Shown here piece after piece: positions 8,700 to 18,184 of a stretch of DNA of 64,000 nt (position 1 is the stretch's first letter; each line of letters opens with the position of its first letter). Under the pieces are notes generated by a model, which saw only the letters and a program-made list of their open reading frames with translations, made no database searches and was not told the DNA's origin. The position numbers were made by a program, and so were the translations under genes. Source of the DNA: Betaproteobacteria bacterium (GTDB lineage Bacteria; Pseudomonadota; Gammaproteobacteria; Burkholderiales; SG8-41); contig JAQGMI010000017.1 in the NCBI GenBank assembly GCA_028292435.1, positions 1 to 64,000 on the forward strand. The letters run 5' to 3'.

Positions 8700-9845
8700 T
8701 CAGGCAGCCAGTTCGCGTTTGATCGCGCGGATCGCCTTGTCGAGGTCTTCTTCGTTGTTGCAGAACGACATCGACAATCTCAGCATACCGTCCTTGACGT
8801 TGACGACGACGCGGTTCTTATCGCGCAAACGCTCCATCAGTTCGTCGGCATTCGGCACCACCACGTTCACGATCTGGGCGCGTTGTCCCCACTCCGACGG
8901 CGTCTGTGTCTGCAGCCCGGCGTCCTTGAGCAGCTTCAGGCATGTCGTGGTGAGCTCGCGCACGCGCTGCTCGATGTTCGCTATGCCGATCGACTGCAGA
9001 AACTCAGCGCCCCGCCGAAGCACGCGAACGCCGAGGAAGTTGGGATTCCCGAACTCGAAGCGGTGGGCGATCCGCACGTAATCGAACTGGCTGTTGATGT
9101 TGGCCCGCGCGGTCGCCGAACCCGCGGCTACCGGCGCTTTGATGAACGGCGTTTTGAGTTGGTCGACGAGTTCTTCGCGACAGTACACGAGTCCGCTGCC
9201 GGTCAACCCGAACAAGCCCTTGTGGCCGCCGATCGCGATGATGTCCGCGCCCAATTCGGACAGCGGCGTTGCGAGGATGCCTGCCGCCTGCACGCCGTCG
9301 ACCACCAGCCTGATATTGCGTTCGCGGCAGACTTTTCCCAGCGCCGGCAAATCGACGCGATAACCATTGCCATACGTCACGTAAGCCGTCGAGACGACGC
9401 GGGTGCGCGCATCCATTTTCGCGACGAAAGATTCGAGCGGCAGTCTGCCGTCGCGATGCTCGGCATAACGAATTTCAACGCCTTTGGCCTCCCAGTGTTT
9501 CCACACCCAGATGTTGGCGACGTGCTCGAGATCGGTGAGCACGATGTTGTCGCCCGGCTTGAGATCGAAACCGTGGGCGGCGATATTGAGCCCCTCGGTG
9601 GTATTCTTGGTGAACGCGATTTCTGCAGGCTTGGCGCCGAGAAGCTGCGCCAGCAGCGTGCGCGTCTCGGCGACATTCAGCGCGGACCACGCGTCGGCGC
9701 CGGCATTCTCATAAATGTCGCGCGTATATTCCTGCAACGCGAGTTCCTGACAGCGCGGCGGCGCGGTTTTGCGCGCGACGTCGAGGTACGTCCAATTCTT
9801 CAGCAGCGGAAATTCGTTGCGGATCGCAGTCCAGTCGGGTGTCAT
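8700..9845 (-). CDS. Aminotransferase class V (cysteine desulfurase-like fold)
   Basis: A PLP enzyme of about 381 residues. The Schiff-base Lys is in IIAIGGHKGLFG, and upstream there are FTKNTTEGLNIAAHGFDLKPGDNIVLT (cofactor phosphate binding) and LVVDGVQAAG (Asp contacting the pyridine N). The fold covers cysteine desulfurases, serine-glyoxylate transaminases and epimerases, and motifs alone do not separate these. I start at ATG 9845 (MTPDWTAIRNEF) because the reading matches family N-termini. ATG 9899 is possible. The longest frame (from 9977) would overlap the threonine aldolase by 59 bp and is unlikely. It is probably co-transcribed with its neighbours. Confidence 0.85.
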   Translation of the reverse strand: MTPDWTAIRNEFPLLKNWTYLDVARKTAPPRCQELALQEYTRDIYENAGADAWSALNVAETRTLLAQLLGAKPAEIAFTKNTTEGLNIAAHGFDLKPGDNIVLTDLEHVANIWVWKHWEAKGVEIRYAEHRDGRLPLESFVAKMDARTRVVSTAYVTYGNGYRVDLPALGKVCRERNIRLVVDGVQAAGILATPLSELGADIIAIGGHKGLFGLTGSGLVYCREELVDQLKTPFIKAPVAAGSATARANINSQFDYVRIAHRFEFGNPNFLGVRVLRRGAEFLQSIGIANIEQRVRELTTTCLKLLKDAGLQTQTPSEWGQRAQIVNVVVPNADELMERLRDKNRVVVNVKDGMLRLSMSFCNNEEDLDKAIRAIKRELAA

Positions 9846-9918
9846 TGTGAGGCTCTGTCCTTCCTTCGTAAGGTTCTTGTTGATTGCCCGCTCGCGCATC
9901 GTGCCGATGCGGACGCAG

Positions 9919-10953
9919 TTACTTATTTTCCCACACGGCCGCAAATGCGCTGATCGCCTGGTCGACCTCGGCGTCACCGATATGGCGGTGGGTCACGAAA
10001 CGCAGATCCCACGCCGCGCACGGACTCACCATGATGCCGCGCTGTTTAAGTGCCGCGGAACAGTCGGCCGCTTTACGCCCGCTGACGCCGACACTGACGC
10101 GCACGAGGTTCGTCTCTACCGCTGCCGGGTCGACGATACGCGCATCTATCCGGTGCAGTCCCACGGCGAGGCGTTTAGCAGTACGGTGATCTTCGGGCAG
10201 GCGCGCGACCATATTCTCGAGCGCGACGATGCCGGCTGCCGCGATGGGACCGGCCTGCCGCATATTGCCGCCCACCATGCGGCGAAAACCGCGCGCCCGC
10301 TCGATGAAGTCGTGCGATCCGCAGATAAGCGAGCCGACCGGCGCCGACAATCCTTTCGAAATGCAAAAGGACACCGTGTCGGCATGGCTGCAAACTTCTT
10401 TGGCGTCAACGCCGAGCGCCGCGGCCGCATTGAAAATTCGCGCACCGTCGATGTGGACGGGAACGCCCTGCTCATGCGCAATTGCCTTAGCCTCGGACAT
10501 ATGCGTGAGCGGCAGCACGGCACCGCCCGCAGCGTTGTGCGTGGTTTCGACCCACACAAGCGAAGTGCCTTGCTTGTTCGCGGTCATGCGCGCACGCGTG
10601 TGCGCCCGCAATTCGTCGAGATCCATGGCGCCGCGCGCGCCGGGCAGGCCGCGGTAGTACATACCGGCGAGCGTGCTCACCCCGCCCAGTTCCGAATTGA
10701 AAATATGCGACGTCGCCTCGGCGACCAGTTCGCCACCGCGATTCGCATGCGCGAGCATCGCCACCAGGTTGGACATGGTTCCGCTCGGCACGAATACGCC
10801 GGCTTGCTTGCCGACCTTTGCGGCGCCGAGCGCTTCCAGCTGCTGCACAGTGGCATCGCCATCGCGCGAATCGTCGCCGAATGTCGCGCTTTGCATAGCG
10901 CCGAGCATGGCTTCAGTCGGTTTGGTAACAGTGTCGCTTCTGAGATCGATCAT
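9919..10953 (-). CDS. ltaE: Low-specificity threonine aldolase
   Basis: A 344-residue PLP enzyme that splits L-threonine or L-allo-threonine, or related beta-hydroxy amino acids, into glycine and an aldehyde. It opens with IDLRSDTVTKPTEAMLGAM, the strongly conserved family start. The PLP Lys is in FCISKGLSAPVGSLICG, and GVPVHIDGARIFNAAAALG gives the Asp-Gly-Ala-Arg cofactor motif. Length is normal and the ATG is clear. It sits between the class V aminotransferase and a Bug protein. Production of glycine would fit with the serine-glyoxylate type aminotransferase at 18982. Confidence 0.92.
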   Translation of the reverse strand: MIDLRSDTVTKPTEAMLGAMQSATFGDDSRDGDATVQQLEALGAAKVGKQAGVFVPSGTMSNLVAMLAHANRGGELVAEATSHIFNSELGGVSTLAGMYYRGLPGARGAMDLDELRAHTRARMTANKQGTSLVWVETTHNAAGGAVLPLTHMSEAKAIAHEQGVPVHIDGARIFNAAAALGVDAKEVCSHADTVSFCISKGLSAPVGSLICGSHDFIERARGFRRMVGGNMRQAGPIAAAGIVALENMVARLPEDHRTAKRLAVGLHRIDARIVDPAAVETNLVRVSVGVSGRKAADCSAALKQRGIMVSPCAAWDLRFVTHRHIGDAEVDQAISAFAAVWENK

Positions 10954-10997
10954 GATGTTTGCACTTTGTTATGGCCGGAATTTGGCCTGCGTACTGC

Positions 10998-12020
10998 TCA
11001 TTCCGGTTTGATGTTAGCGGCCTTGACCACTTTTGCCCACCGCGGGATATCGGAGGCAATCGCTTCGCGCAGTTCGTTCGGCGAACTCGCGACGATCTCC
11101 ACGCCCAGCGCCGCAAAGCGTTCGCGGTTATTCGGGTCTTTCAGTATGCGGCCGAATTCGGCGGCCAGCTTATCGATGATGGGCTTCGGCGTGCCGTGCG
11201 GCGCGAGTACTGCCAGCCAATCGCGTACGACGATGTTCGGCACGCCGGCCTCCGCCATCGTCGGCACGTCGGGCAGCTGGCTCGAGCGCTGCTGCGAAAC
11301 GACGGCAAGCGCACGCAGGCGACCGCTTCGGATGAAGGCGAGCGTCGAGCTCATCGTCGCAAAGCTCATGCTCACGTTGCCGGCGATGAGATCGGTGATC
11401 GCCGGTCCGCCGCCCTTATACGGGATATGCGTGAGCTTGATGCCCGTGTTCAAAGCGAAGAACTCGCCGATCAGGTGCGGGCCGCCGCCGGCGCCAGAGG
11501 AAGCGAACGTGAGTTCTCCCGGCTTCTGCTTTGCGAGCGCAATCAACTCGCTCACAGAGTTGAGTGGCGCCTTTGGATTTACCACCAGCACCGAGTCAAA
11601 CATCGCCGCCATGGTGACCGGTTCAAAATCTTTGACCGTATCGTATGGCAGCTTGTTGTACATGCTCGGGTTCACCGAGTGCCGCACGGTGGCGAGCATG
11701 ATCGTATAGCCGTCGGGCGTCGCCTTGGCGACGATGTCGCTGCCGATGATGCCGCCGGCCCCGGGGCGGTTGTCGACCAGCACCTGCTGGCCTAAGTTTT
11801 CGCTGAGGCGCGGGGCAATCGTGCGCGCCATCGCATCGCTGCCGCCGCCCGGCGCCACCAACAACACGAGGCGAATCGGGCGGTTCGGAAAGCCGGCGGC
11901 AGCGTCACGTGCGACGCTCTGCGCACACGCGTCCGCGCCGATCAATGAAAGCGCCAGAGCGCCGGCGGCCAGGTCCCGGCAAGCTATCGCTCCCCTTTTT
12001 CGTTGTGCAAACGGATCCAC
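10998..12020 (-). CDS. Bug family substrate-binding protein 3
   Basis: A 340-residue exported binding protein. The leader (ACRDLAAGALALSLIGADACAQ) is followed by RPIRLVLLVAPGGGSDAMAR, RPGAGGIIGSDIVAKATPDGYTI and LTHIPYKGGGPAITDLIAGN. The start is GTG 12020, only 7 bp after the amidase stop, so the pair is almost certainly one transcript and the ligand may be the amidase substrate or product. Without TctA/TctB nearby it must use a permease encoded elsewhere, or act as a sensor. Confidence 0.9.
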   Translation of the reverse strand: MDPFAQRKRGAIACRDLAAGALALSLIGADACAQSVARDAAAGFPNRPIRLVLLVAPGGGSDAMARTIAPRLSENLGQQVLVDNRPGAGGIIGSDIVAKATPDGYTIMLATVRHSVNPSMYNKLPYDTVKDFEPVTMAAMFDSVLVVNPKAPLNSVSELIALAKQKPGELTFASSGAGGGPHLIGEFFALNTGIKLTHIPYKGGGPAITDLIAGNVSMSFATMSSTLAFIRSGRLRALAVVSQQRSSQLPDVPTMAEAGVPNIVVRDWLAVLAPHGTPKPIIDKLAAEFGRILKDPNNRERFAALGVEIVASSPNELREAIASDIPRWAKVVKAANIKPE

Positions 12021-12027
12021 GGCGCAG

Positions 12028-13626
12028 CTACCTGAGTCCTGGAGCGCTCGCCGGAGCTTTACGTATTTTTGCCGCTTGCTCGAACGAGTATGCGAGCGAC
12101 AGCAATAACGGTTCGCTGTAGTCGCGTCCGAGCAACTCGGCGCCGACCGGAATGCCGAGCGGCGCGGTTGTCGATGGCGTTGAGAATCCGCCCGGGAAAG
12201 TGACGGCGGGAAAACCCGTGCCGTTGGACAGTGTGCCGTTGCGCTCGGGTTGTTCTTCCTGACCGACCGGCACGACGAGAATTTTCTGCAGCGGATACAG
12301 AATCGCGTCGAGCTTGAGTTCGGCCATTTTTGCTGAGACAGCCAGCCGCAGCTTGTCGCGGCTCAACGTACGGTCCTTGTACGTCGGATTGTTCATGCCG
12401 TCGTCGATCGCGATTTCTGCTTCGAGCGCTTTCTGAATGTACGGCGCAGCGGTTTTTGTATCGACTAGTTGCCGAAAGCTGGTAACGGGAGCAGCGGGGC
12501 CGAGGTCGGCAAAGTATTTGTCCATAACGGTGCGCGCCTCCCACTGGCTGGTAGCGAGCGTCGGCGCGATTGCGTCATATTCCGGCAGCGTGAAGCGAAT
12601 AATCGTCGCTCCTTTCGCTTGCATCGTTTTGATGACTTGCTCCATGACTTTGTTGACTTCGGCATGGCGTTCGTCTTTGCCGTACAAGTTCGTCATCACG
12701 CCGATGTGCGCGCCTCTCAGGGCGTTCGCTTTGAGTCCCGCCGCGTAACTCGCGGGAGGCTTGCCGATGCCGAACGCGGTGATCGGATCTTTGGGATCGT
12801 AACCGGCCATGACATCGAGCAGCCTCGCTGCGTCCTTCACCGTGCGAGTGATGGGCCCAAGTTCGTCCTGCGTATAGCTGTTCGGAATGACGCCAGCGCG
12901 GCTGACCAGGCCGCGAGTCGGTCGGATGCCGACCAGATTATTGGCAGAGGCGGGCGAGCGAACCGACTGGCCGGTATCGCTGCCAAGTCCCAATACGGCA
13001 AAGTTCGCGGCGATCGCGGCGCCGGTGCCGCCGCTCGATCCGCCCGGGGTACGGGTGAGATCGTAGGGATTCAAAACCTGGCCGCCGAGGCTGCTGATCG
13101 ACGTGCCGCCGCGCGCGAACTCCTGCAGGTTCGCTTTCGCAAGGATAAGAGCGCCGGCCTTGCGCAGATTGTCGACAGTGAACGCGTCGGCGGCCGGCGC
13201 CGAGTTTTTCATTGCGACATTGCCGCCGGAGGTCGGCATGTCGTGCGTGTTGTAATTGTCTTTGAGGATGACCGGGATGCAATGCAACGGACCGACGCGG
13301 CCTTTGTTGTGTTTGTACTGTTGATCGAGCCTGGCCGCGATCGTGAGCGCAGCGGGGTTGACGGTGATAATGGCGCGCAGCGCCGGACCCTGCTTGTCGT
13401 ACGCTTCGATGCGCGCGAGATACTTTTTCACCAACTCCGTGCAGGTAAGGGTTCCATTGGCCAATGCAGCGTGGATGCTGTCGATCGTGGCTTCCTCGAC
13501 GACGAAAGATTTTGCCTGCTTCATATTTTCTCCGGTCGCGGGATATACGGTGGACGGCCATGCGCCGGCGGCCAGCAGGGCGGCGGACAAGAAAAAAATA
13601 TCGTTCATCGTATGGCGCAGCTTCAT
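12028..13626 (-). CDS. Amidase signature family amidohydrolase, probably exported
   Basis: A 532-residue enzyme with the Ser-cisSer-Lys triad: Lys in PVILKDNYNTHDMPTSGGN and the two serines in TPGGSSGGTGAAIAANFAVLGLGSDTGQS. It hydrolyses a carboxamide to acid and ammonia. The N-terminus (FFLSAALLAAGAWPSTVYPA) looks like a Sec signal, which sets it apart from GatA and most cytoplasmic amidases and suggests action in the periplasm, where the adjacent Bug protein would collect the product. The ribosome site AGGGAGA is 8-9 bp before ATG 13626. It is likely the first gene of its own transcript, because 322 bp without a gene lies upstream. Confidence 0.88.
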   Translation of the reverse strand: MKLRHTMNDIFFLSAALLAAGAWPSTVYPATGENMKQAKSFVVEEATIDSIHAALANGTLTCTELVKKYLARIEAYDKQGPALRAIITVNPAALTIAARLDQQYKHNKGRVGPLHCIPVILKDNYNTHDMPTSGGNVAMKNSAPAADAFTVDNLRKAGALILAKANLQEFARGGTSISSLGGQVLNPYDLTRTPGGSSGGTGAAIAANFAVLGLGSDTGQSVRSPASANNLVGIRPTRGLVSRAGVIPNSYTQDELGPITRTVKDAARLLDVMAGYDPKDPITAFGIGKPPASYAAGLKANALRGAHIGVMTNLYGKDERHAEVNKVMEQVIKTMQAKGATIIRFTLPEYDAIAPTLATSQWEARTVMDKYFADLGPAAPVTSFRQLVDTKTAAPYIQKALEAEIAIDDGMNNPTYKDRTLSRDKLRLAVSAKMAELKLDAILYPLQKILVVPVGQEEQPERNGTLSNGTGFPAVTFPGGFSTPSTTAPLGIPVGAELLGRDYSEPLLLSLAYSFEQAAKIRKAPASAPGLR

Positions 13627-13948
13627 TCCCTTATCTCCCTGGTATTAAATCCTGAAAGCCGAGCGCTTGCATAGCCGACCGGTAAGATACCCGCCGACGA
13701 CGACAAGAAAGCATAGCTCGGGTCTGCCAATAAATACATTTCGCCTTGCTGAATTCCATTCCATCTGCATGGACACGCTCCGTCGCGGCGCAACTTCGGC
13801 TGCTTACGCACTGCAAATAAGCGCAAGTTGCCGATGCGGAAGACGTTATATTCACGGACAAGGCACATGACCTCCAACGCGGTACAGTAAGCACGAGACG
13901 TGCCGGGCTCCGCTTATGCTGAAGTCCGGCATCGACGTTACATTTTTT
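13627..13948. other. 322-bp stretch without a gene
   Basis: It lies between the amidase (start side) and the 3' end of the ketopantoate reductase-like gene, both on the minus strand. It must hold the amidase leader and promoter. Open frames on both strands here are short and have no recognisable protein features. I see no strong inverted repeat or terminator. Confidence 0.5.
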
Positions 13949-15016
13949 TCAGGACTTCATTCGATTGATCTGCAGCCGTGCGTCGATCATGGCCACCGTT
14001 TTGTCGAGCTCGTCGCACTGCATGCCGTTTTGTTTCGCGATGGTTTGCACGAGGCGGTCGACGCGCTCGATGTTGGGGGCGCCGGCGAAGAGCGCGCGCG
14101 CCGCCGACGACGGACTTTCGAGCGAGAGCGCGGCATTGGCGTACTTTTCAAATGGCACGAGATCTTTTTCTCCCGCGCCGAGCGATACGCATAACTTGAC
14201 CACCCAGTTATACACCGCGCGAGTGGCTTCGAGGTCCGTATGCACGGCTTCCTTGATCGAACGCGCCGCCTGCGGCTGCACGCACCGATAGTTGCCGGCG
14301 ATCAGCATGCTCCATTTCGCGAGCGGCACGAACACCGAATCATGCGTCTTGAGTTTGACCGGCAATTCGATTTCGCCCGCCCCGGTGTCGAAGCGTACCG
14401 CATCAATATCTTTCTCCAGGTCGCGCAGGATCGCGGTGTGCGCATCGGAATCGAAGCGCGCCACCTTGAAATTGGTCGGCAGGCGAACTTGCAGCACGTT
14501 GACTTTTTCGGCGGGGGGGCGAAAGGCCTGCGGATCGGGACTGCACAGCGTCATCAGCTTCGGGCCGAAGTCATTCCACACCGAATAATCCGTGTACGCG
14601 GATTTGCAGTTGTCGGCATCTACTCCCGGAATGCGCTTCAGGTACGTGAGCGGCGGCATATTCATGATCGACATGCACGGCACAGTCGCGCTGGCCACGG
14701 CATCGAGCATTTTGCGTACGTCGGGCGAGCGGTATTGCGGCTCCTGCATCGCGAGCGCGACGAGATCGAAGTCGCCCGGCTTGACGTCCCGGGTGCCGCC
14801 CGCAGTGATTTTACCCGGCAGGTTTTTTGAATTGATCTCGACGAGTCCTTTATGACCCTTGACCGGCATGCGCACGATCGCGCCTTCGGTATTGATGAGA
14901 TCCGCTTCGGCGGGCAGGCAAATGAGGTGCACCGAATGTCCCGCCAGCGCAAGCTTCGTTCCCAGCAGCGATCCGTACGATGCGCCCATGATCATTATCT
15001 TGTACGTCTTTTGCAT
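13949..15016 (-). CDS. Ketopantoate reductase (ApbA/PanE)-like oxidoreductase
   Basis: A 355-residue protein with an N-terminal Rossmann motif in variant form (IMIMGASYGSLLGTKLALAGHSVHLIC) and the two-domain layout of ApbA/PanE reductases, which reduce 2-oxo acids with NADPH. Several canonical features are weak: the nucleotide loop is GASYGS rather than GxGxxG, and it is some 50 residues longer than PanE. Pantothenate synthesis is therefore not assured. I use ATG 15016 (MQKTYKIMIMG) since the longer frame needs a TTG. It belongs to the minus-strand catabolic cluster and lies 67 bp after Bug protein 4. Confidence 0.75.
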   Translation of the reverse strand: MQKTYKIMIMGASYGSLLGTKLALAGHSVHLICLPAEADLINTEGAIVRMPVKGHKGLVEINSKNLPGKITAGGTRDVKPGDFDLVALAMQEPQYRSPDVRKMLDAVASATVPCMSIMNMPPLTYLKRIPGVDADNCKSAYTDYSVWNDFGPKLMTLCSPDPQAFRPPAEKVNVLQVRLPTNFKVARFDSDAHTAILRDLEKDIDAVRFDTGAGEIELPVKLKTHDSVFVPLAKWSMLIAGNYRCVQPQAARSIKEAVHTDLEATRAVYNWVVKLCVSLGAGEKDLVPFEKYANAALSLESPSSAARALFAGAPNIERVDRLVQTIAKQNGMQCDELDKTVAMIDARLQINRMKS

Positions 15017-15083
15017 TTGAATTACTTTGCCCTTGCGTTGGATTGAAGTGTGACTTGATGTGCTCAAGTTGCCGGTCGCCGCC

Positions 15084-16106
15084 TTAGTCGGGCCGCGCGC
15101 CGGAATCCCGAATGGCCTTTGCGTACTTGGCCATGTCGGATTTGATCAATGCGACGACTTGTTCGGGCGTGCCGCCCATGGCGGTCGCGCCGAGACTCAT
15201 CAGCCGTTCAATGAACTCCGGCTGGACGAGAATCTTGTTGATTTCGGAATTTAAACGGGTCGCCACCGGCGTCGGCATTCCCGCCGGTCCCATGACGGAG
15301 TACCAGCCGATGATCTCCATATTGATACCGCGCTCTATCAGCGTCGGTACATCGGGCAGAATCGGTGAGCGCCTGGCGGAGGTAACGGCGAGCGCGTGCA
15401 GCCGTCCGGCCTTAACGTAAGACACGATCGGCGGCATATTGGGAAACATGAAGGACAACTGGCCGCCAAGCAAATCGACGAGCGCCGGCCCGTCACTTTT
15501 GTACGGCACGTGCACTGCGCGAATGCCGGTTGCGGCCTTGAAAATCTCCGCGGTCAGATGGCCGGTGCCGCCGGTGCCCGAAGAGCCGTGATTGAGCTTG
15601 CCGTTCTGGGCGATGCCATAAGCGATGAAGTCTTTCAGATTCTGTGCGGGAAACGCAGGCGTGACTACCAGCGCGGTCGGCACGCCGGCGACGTTGACTA
15701 TGGGCGTGAAATCCTTGATCGGATCGTACGGCAATTCGCGAAACAGGCCGGGGTTGATCGCATGCGAAGCGTTGCTGGCGAGCAGCAATGTATAGCCGTC
15801 GGGCGACGCCTTAGCGGCAATCGTAGTCCCGATGATCGAGCTGCCGCCGCTGCGGTTGTCGACGACTACCGTTTGGCCGAGGCTCTCGGTCAGGCGCGCG
15901 GCGATCAACCGCGCAATGATATCGGTCCCGCCACCCGGCGCGACGGCGACAAGCATGCGGACCGGGCGCACCGGATAAGGCTGAGCATACGACGATCGCG
16001 GCGGCATCAACGTGCATATCACGAGCGCCAGCACGCCACCCGCCGCGATGTTCAGCAGTGCGTATCGCCGCCGCTGTCGCTGGTGCGATGCGCCGGGTCC
16101 GCTCAT
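15084..16106 (-). CDS. Bug family substrate-binding protein 4
   Basis: About 340 residues. The transmembrane-like leader (YALLNIAAGGVLALVICTLMPP) precedes RPVRMLVAVAPGGGTDIIAR, NRSGGSSIIGTTIAAKASPDGYTLL and AVHVPYKSDGPALVDLLGGQ. The start is set by the overlap TGATG at 16104-16108, where the RidA stop and this ATG share a base. This means strict co-translation with RidA. The longer open frame reading into RidA is therefore not used. No permease partner is seen. Confidence 0.9.
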   Translation of the reverse strand: MSGPGASHQRQRRRYALLNIAAGGVLALVICTLMPPRSSYAQPYPVRPVRMLVAVAPGGGTDIIARLIAARLTESLGQTVVVDNRSGGSSIIGTTIAAKASPDGYTLLLASNASHAINPGLFRELPYDPIKDFTPIVNVAGVPTALVVTPAFPAQNLKDFIAYGIAQNGKLNHGSSGTGGTGHLTAEIFKAATGIRAVHVPYKSDGPALVDLLGGQLSFMFPNMPPIVSYVKAGRLHALAVTSARRSPILPDVPTLIERGINMEIIGWYSVMGPAGMPTPVATRLNSEINKILVQPEFIERLMSLGATAMGGTPEQVVALIKSDMAKYAKAIRDSGARPD

Positions 16107-16459
16107 CAGGGTTGTGCGGCTACAACCATGATTTCGACCAGGATCTCCGGCGCGCCGAGGCGGGTCTCGACGCATGCGCGCGCGGGCTTGTTGTTCGGAT
16201 CGACCCATGCGAGCCACGCCTCGTCCATTTGCGCCTTGAGCCGCATATCTGTGACGTAGATCAGCGTCGACAGCAGGCGCGACTTGTCGGTGCCGGCGAC
16301 CTTGAGCAGCGCGTCGATTTTTTTCAGGATCTGTTCGGTCTGGCTTTTCATCGACGCGCGCACGTCGTCGGCAGTGAGGCCGGCAAGGTAGACGACGCCA
16401 TTGTGGGTTACGACGCGTGAAAGGCGCGCGTCGGATTGATCGCGGGTAATGGTGCTCAT
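16106..16459 (-). CDS. RidA family protein
   Basis: A 117-residue protein of the RidA/YjgF/UK114 family, which hydrolyses reactive enamine/imine intermediates released by PLP enzymes. The conserved middle (VVYLAGLTADD, ILKKIDALLKVAGTDKSRLL) and the C-terminal ACVETRLGAPEILVEIMVVA with the Arg that binds the substrate carboxylate are present. A RidA beside PLP enzymes (threonine aldolase, two transaminases) is a sensible damage-control partner. It is followed without a gap by Bug protein 4 and preceded by Bug protein 5 at 37 bp. Confidence 0.88.
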   Translation of the reverse strand: MSTITRDQSDARLSRVVTHNGVVYLAGLTADDVRASMKSQTEQILKKIDALLKVAGTDKSRLLSTLIYVTDMRLKAQMDEAWLAWVDPNNKPARACVETRLGAPEILVEIMVVAAQP

Positions 16460-16496
16460 AACGTGGTCTCCGGTTGAAAGTAGGGATGAAAAGAAA

Positions 16497-17480
16497 TTAG
16501 TCGGCTTTCGCGCCGGAATTCTTTACGAGTTTCGCGTAGCGTTCGAAATCTTCCTGCATGACGGCAGCAAACTCGGCAGGGGAGTTGCCCACGGGCTCGG
16601 CGCCGCCGTCTTCAATCGCTTTGCGTATCCCCGGCGTGCGCAGCGCCTTCACGATTTCGCGGTTCAGGAGCGCGATGATCTGCGCTGGCGTGCCCGCTGC
16701 CGTCAGATAGCCATGCCACAGGCTGGTGCTGAAGCCCGGATAGAAAGTTGCCATCGCGGGTACGGCCGGCAATGCAGGCAGCGGCTTCAAACTGGTCACT
16801 GCGATGGCGCGCATGCGGCCGCTCTGTATGTAGGGCATCGCCGAAAATACGGTTGTGACGCCGATTTCCACTTCGCCCGACAGCACGGCGGTCATCAACG
16901 GGCCGGCACCCTTGTACGGAATGTGTACGTTATTTAGTCCGGCAGCATTGTTAAACAGCACGCCGCTTAACTGGTTGGTCGATCCGGGCCCGGTCGATCC
17001 ATAGGTAAGTCCGCCGCGTTTCTTCGCGAGCGCGACGAGCTCCGGCACGGTCTTCGCGGGCACCGACGGATGCACCGAGAATACCAGCGGAAAGCTCGCG
17101 ACCAGCGAGATCGGCGCGAGCTCCTTCAAGGTGTAATTGACTTTGGGGTTCAGCGTCGGGTTCACCACGACCGAATTCGTGCAGTAGAGCAGCGAATACC
17201 CGTCGGGTGCGGCATGCGCGACGATTTCGGTGCCGACAGCGCCGCCGCCGCCGCCATGATTGTCGACGATAACGGATTGGCCGAGCGATTCAGACAGCCG
17301 CTGCGCATACATGCGCCCGAGCAGATCGTTCGCGCCGCCGGGTGCGGCCGCGACGATCATGCGAACGGGTTTTTGCGGAAAATTCTGTGCGCTCGTCGTG
17401 GAGATCGCGAGAATACAAAGTAAAACCGGGGTGGCGATGCCGCAAGCGAAAGCGCGCGCGATTCGATAGTTTGAAATCAT
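16497..17480 (-). CDS. Bug family substrate-binding protein 5
   Basis: A 327-residue exported protein: leader (ACGIATPVLLCILAISTTSAQ), then KPVRMIVAAAPGGANDLLGR, GGGGGAVGTEIVAHAAPDGYSLL and NVHIPYKGAGPLMTAVLSGE. The NHGGGGGAVGTE loop is unusually glycine-rich for the ligand-contact region. It overlaps the DUF1028 gene upstream by 4 bp, so ligand capture and the DUF1028 proteins are coupled in expression. Confidence 0.9.
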   Translation of the reverse strand: MISNYRIARAFACGIATPVLLCILAISTTSAQNFPQKPVRMIVAAAPGGANDLLGRMYAQRLSESLGQSVIVDNHGGGGGAVGTEIVAHAAPDGYSLLYCTNSVVVNPTLNPKVNYTLKELAPISLVASFPLVFSVHPSVPAKTVPELVALAKKRGGLTYGSTGPGSTNQLSGVLFNNAAGLNNVHIPYKGAGPLMTAVLSGEVEIGVTTVFSAMPYIQSGRMRAIAVTSLKPLPALPAVPAMATFYPGFSTSLWHGYLTAAGTPAQIIALLNREIVKALRTPGIRKAIEDGGAEPVGNSPAEFAAVMQEDFERYAKLVKNSGAKAD

Positions 17481-18184
17481 GCGGCCCTGACATTCAAGGC
17501 GGCGACGAATTCCTCCTCGGTCGCCGCTGCCTGCGGGTTCGCTTCGCGCGCCGCATAGTGATCGCGATAGCGCTTAAATTCGTCGAGAATGCGGCGCAGC
17601 TCCGCGACGGTCTTGTCGTGCAAATCAACCCGCACGTCGATTTCCGGAAAATCGAGCCGGTCGACCACCCTGATCCATGCGGAACGCTCGGGCCGCGGAA
17701 TGCCTTTTGACATCTGGCCGCCGGCATCGCGTCCACCTTCGAGCGCCAGCATGAGGCGGTCTTCGAGCGGCGCATCCGGCTGCTTCAAAAATCCCGCAAC
17801 GATGCCGGCGACTGTTTGCGGACCGGCGAGACCGTTGCCATACGCTGCGTAGTACGGACCAACCGTGTGGCCAGCCCACTGGCCGCAGCCGGGACCGGTG
17901 TGCGCGACGACATTGTTTTCACGATCGATAATGCCGAACTGGCGGTAGTCGAAATCCGGATCGTCGGCGGCGAGCACGCGCACGATGTGCTGCGGCGTAT
18001 AACCCTGCGCGAGCATGTTCAAGGCGAGCGGATCAACGTAGCGCAGGTAAAACGCCTGCGACTTGCTGACGCCGACATTCGGCCGCACGCTTTCATTGCG
18101 GCGTCCGCACGCCATCGAGAACGTCGTGGAGCCGACGCCGAAGCGGCCGGTGCGCGGGCACCGTGCGATGATGGAATAGGTCAT
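17477..18184 (-). CDS. DUF1028 family protein, copy 2
   Basis: A 235-residue protein beginning MTYSIIARCPRTGRFGVGSTTFS, the conserved DUF1028 start, and containing the tract VAHTGPGCGQWAGHTVGPYYAAYGNGLAG. From memory, the family has an Ntn-hydrolase-like fold, but no reaction is established to my knowledge. It is a diverged duplicate of the next gene upstream; both share the start, the GxxCxxWAGH or LRKWAGH tract, LEGGRDAGG/LEAGRDAGG and RVDLHxxxxxELRR. Both ends overlap neighbours by 4 bp. Confidence 0.85.
   Translation of the reverse strand: MTYSIIARCPRTGRFGVGSTTFSMACGRRNESVRPNVGVSKSQAFYLRYVDPLALNMLAQGYTPQHIVRVLAADDPDFDYRQFGIIDRENNVVAHTGPGCGQWAGHTVGPYYAAYGNGLAGPQTVAGIVAGFLKQPDAPLEDRLMLALEGGRDAGGQMSKGIPRPERSAWIRVVDRLDFPEIDVRVDLHDKTVAELRRILDEFKRYRDHYAAREANPQAAATEEEFVAALNVRAA

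Noticed and set aside
9769-11709. Very long plus-strand frame opposite the threonine aldolase and aminotransferase genes
   Set aside because: It is the high-GC shadow of minus-strand genes with complete PLP motifs; its own translation is Arg/Ala/His-rich with no domain.
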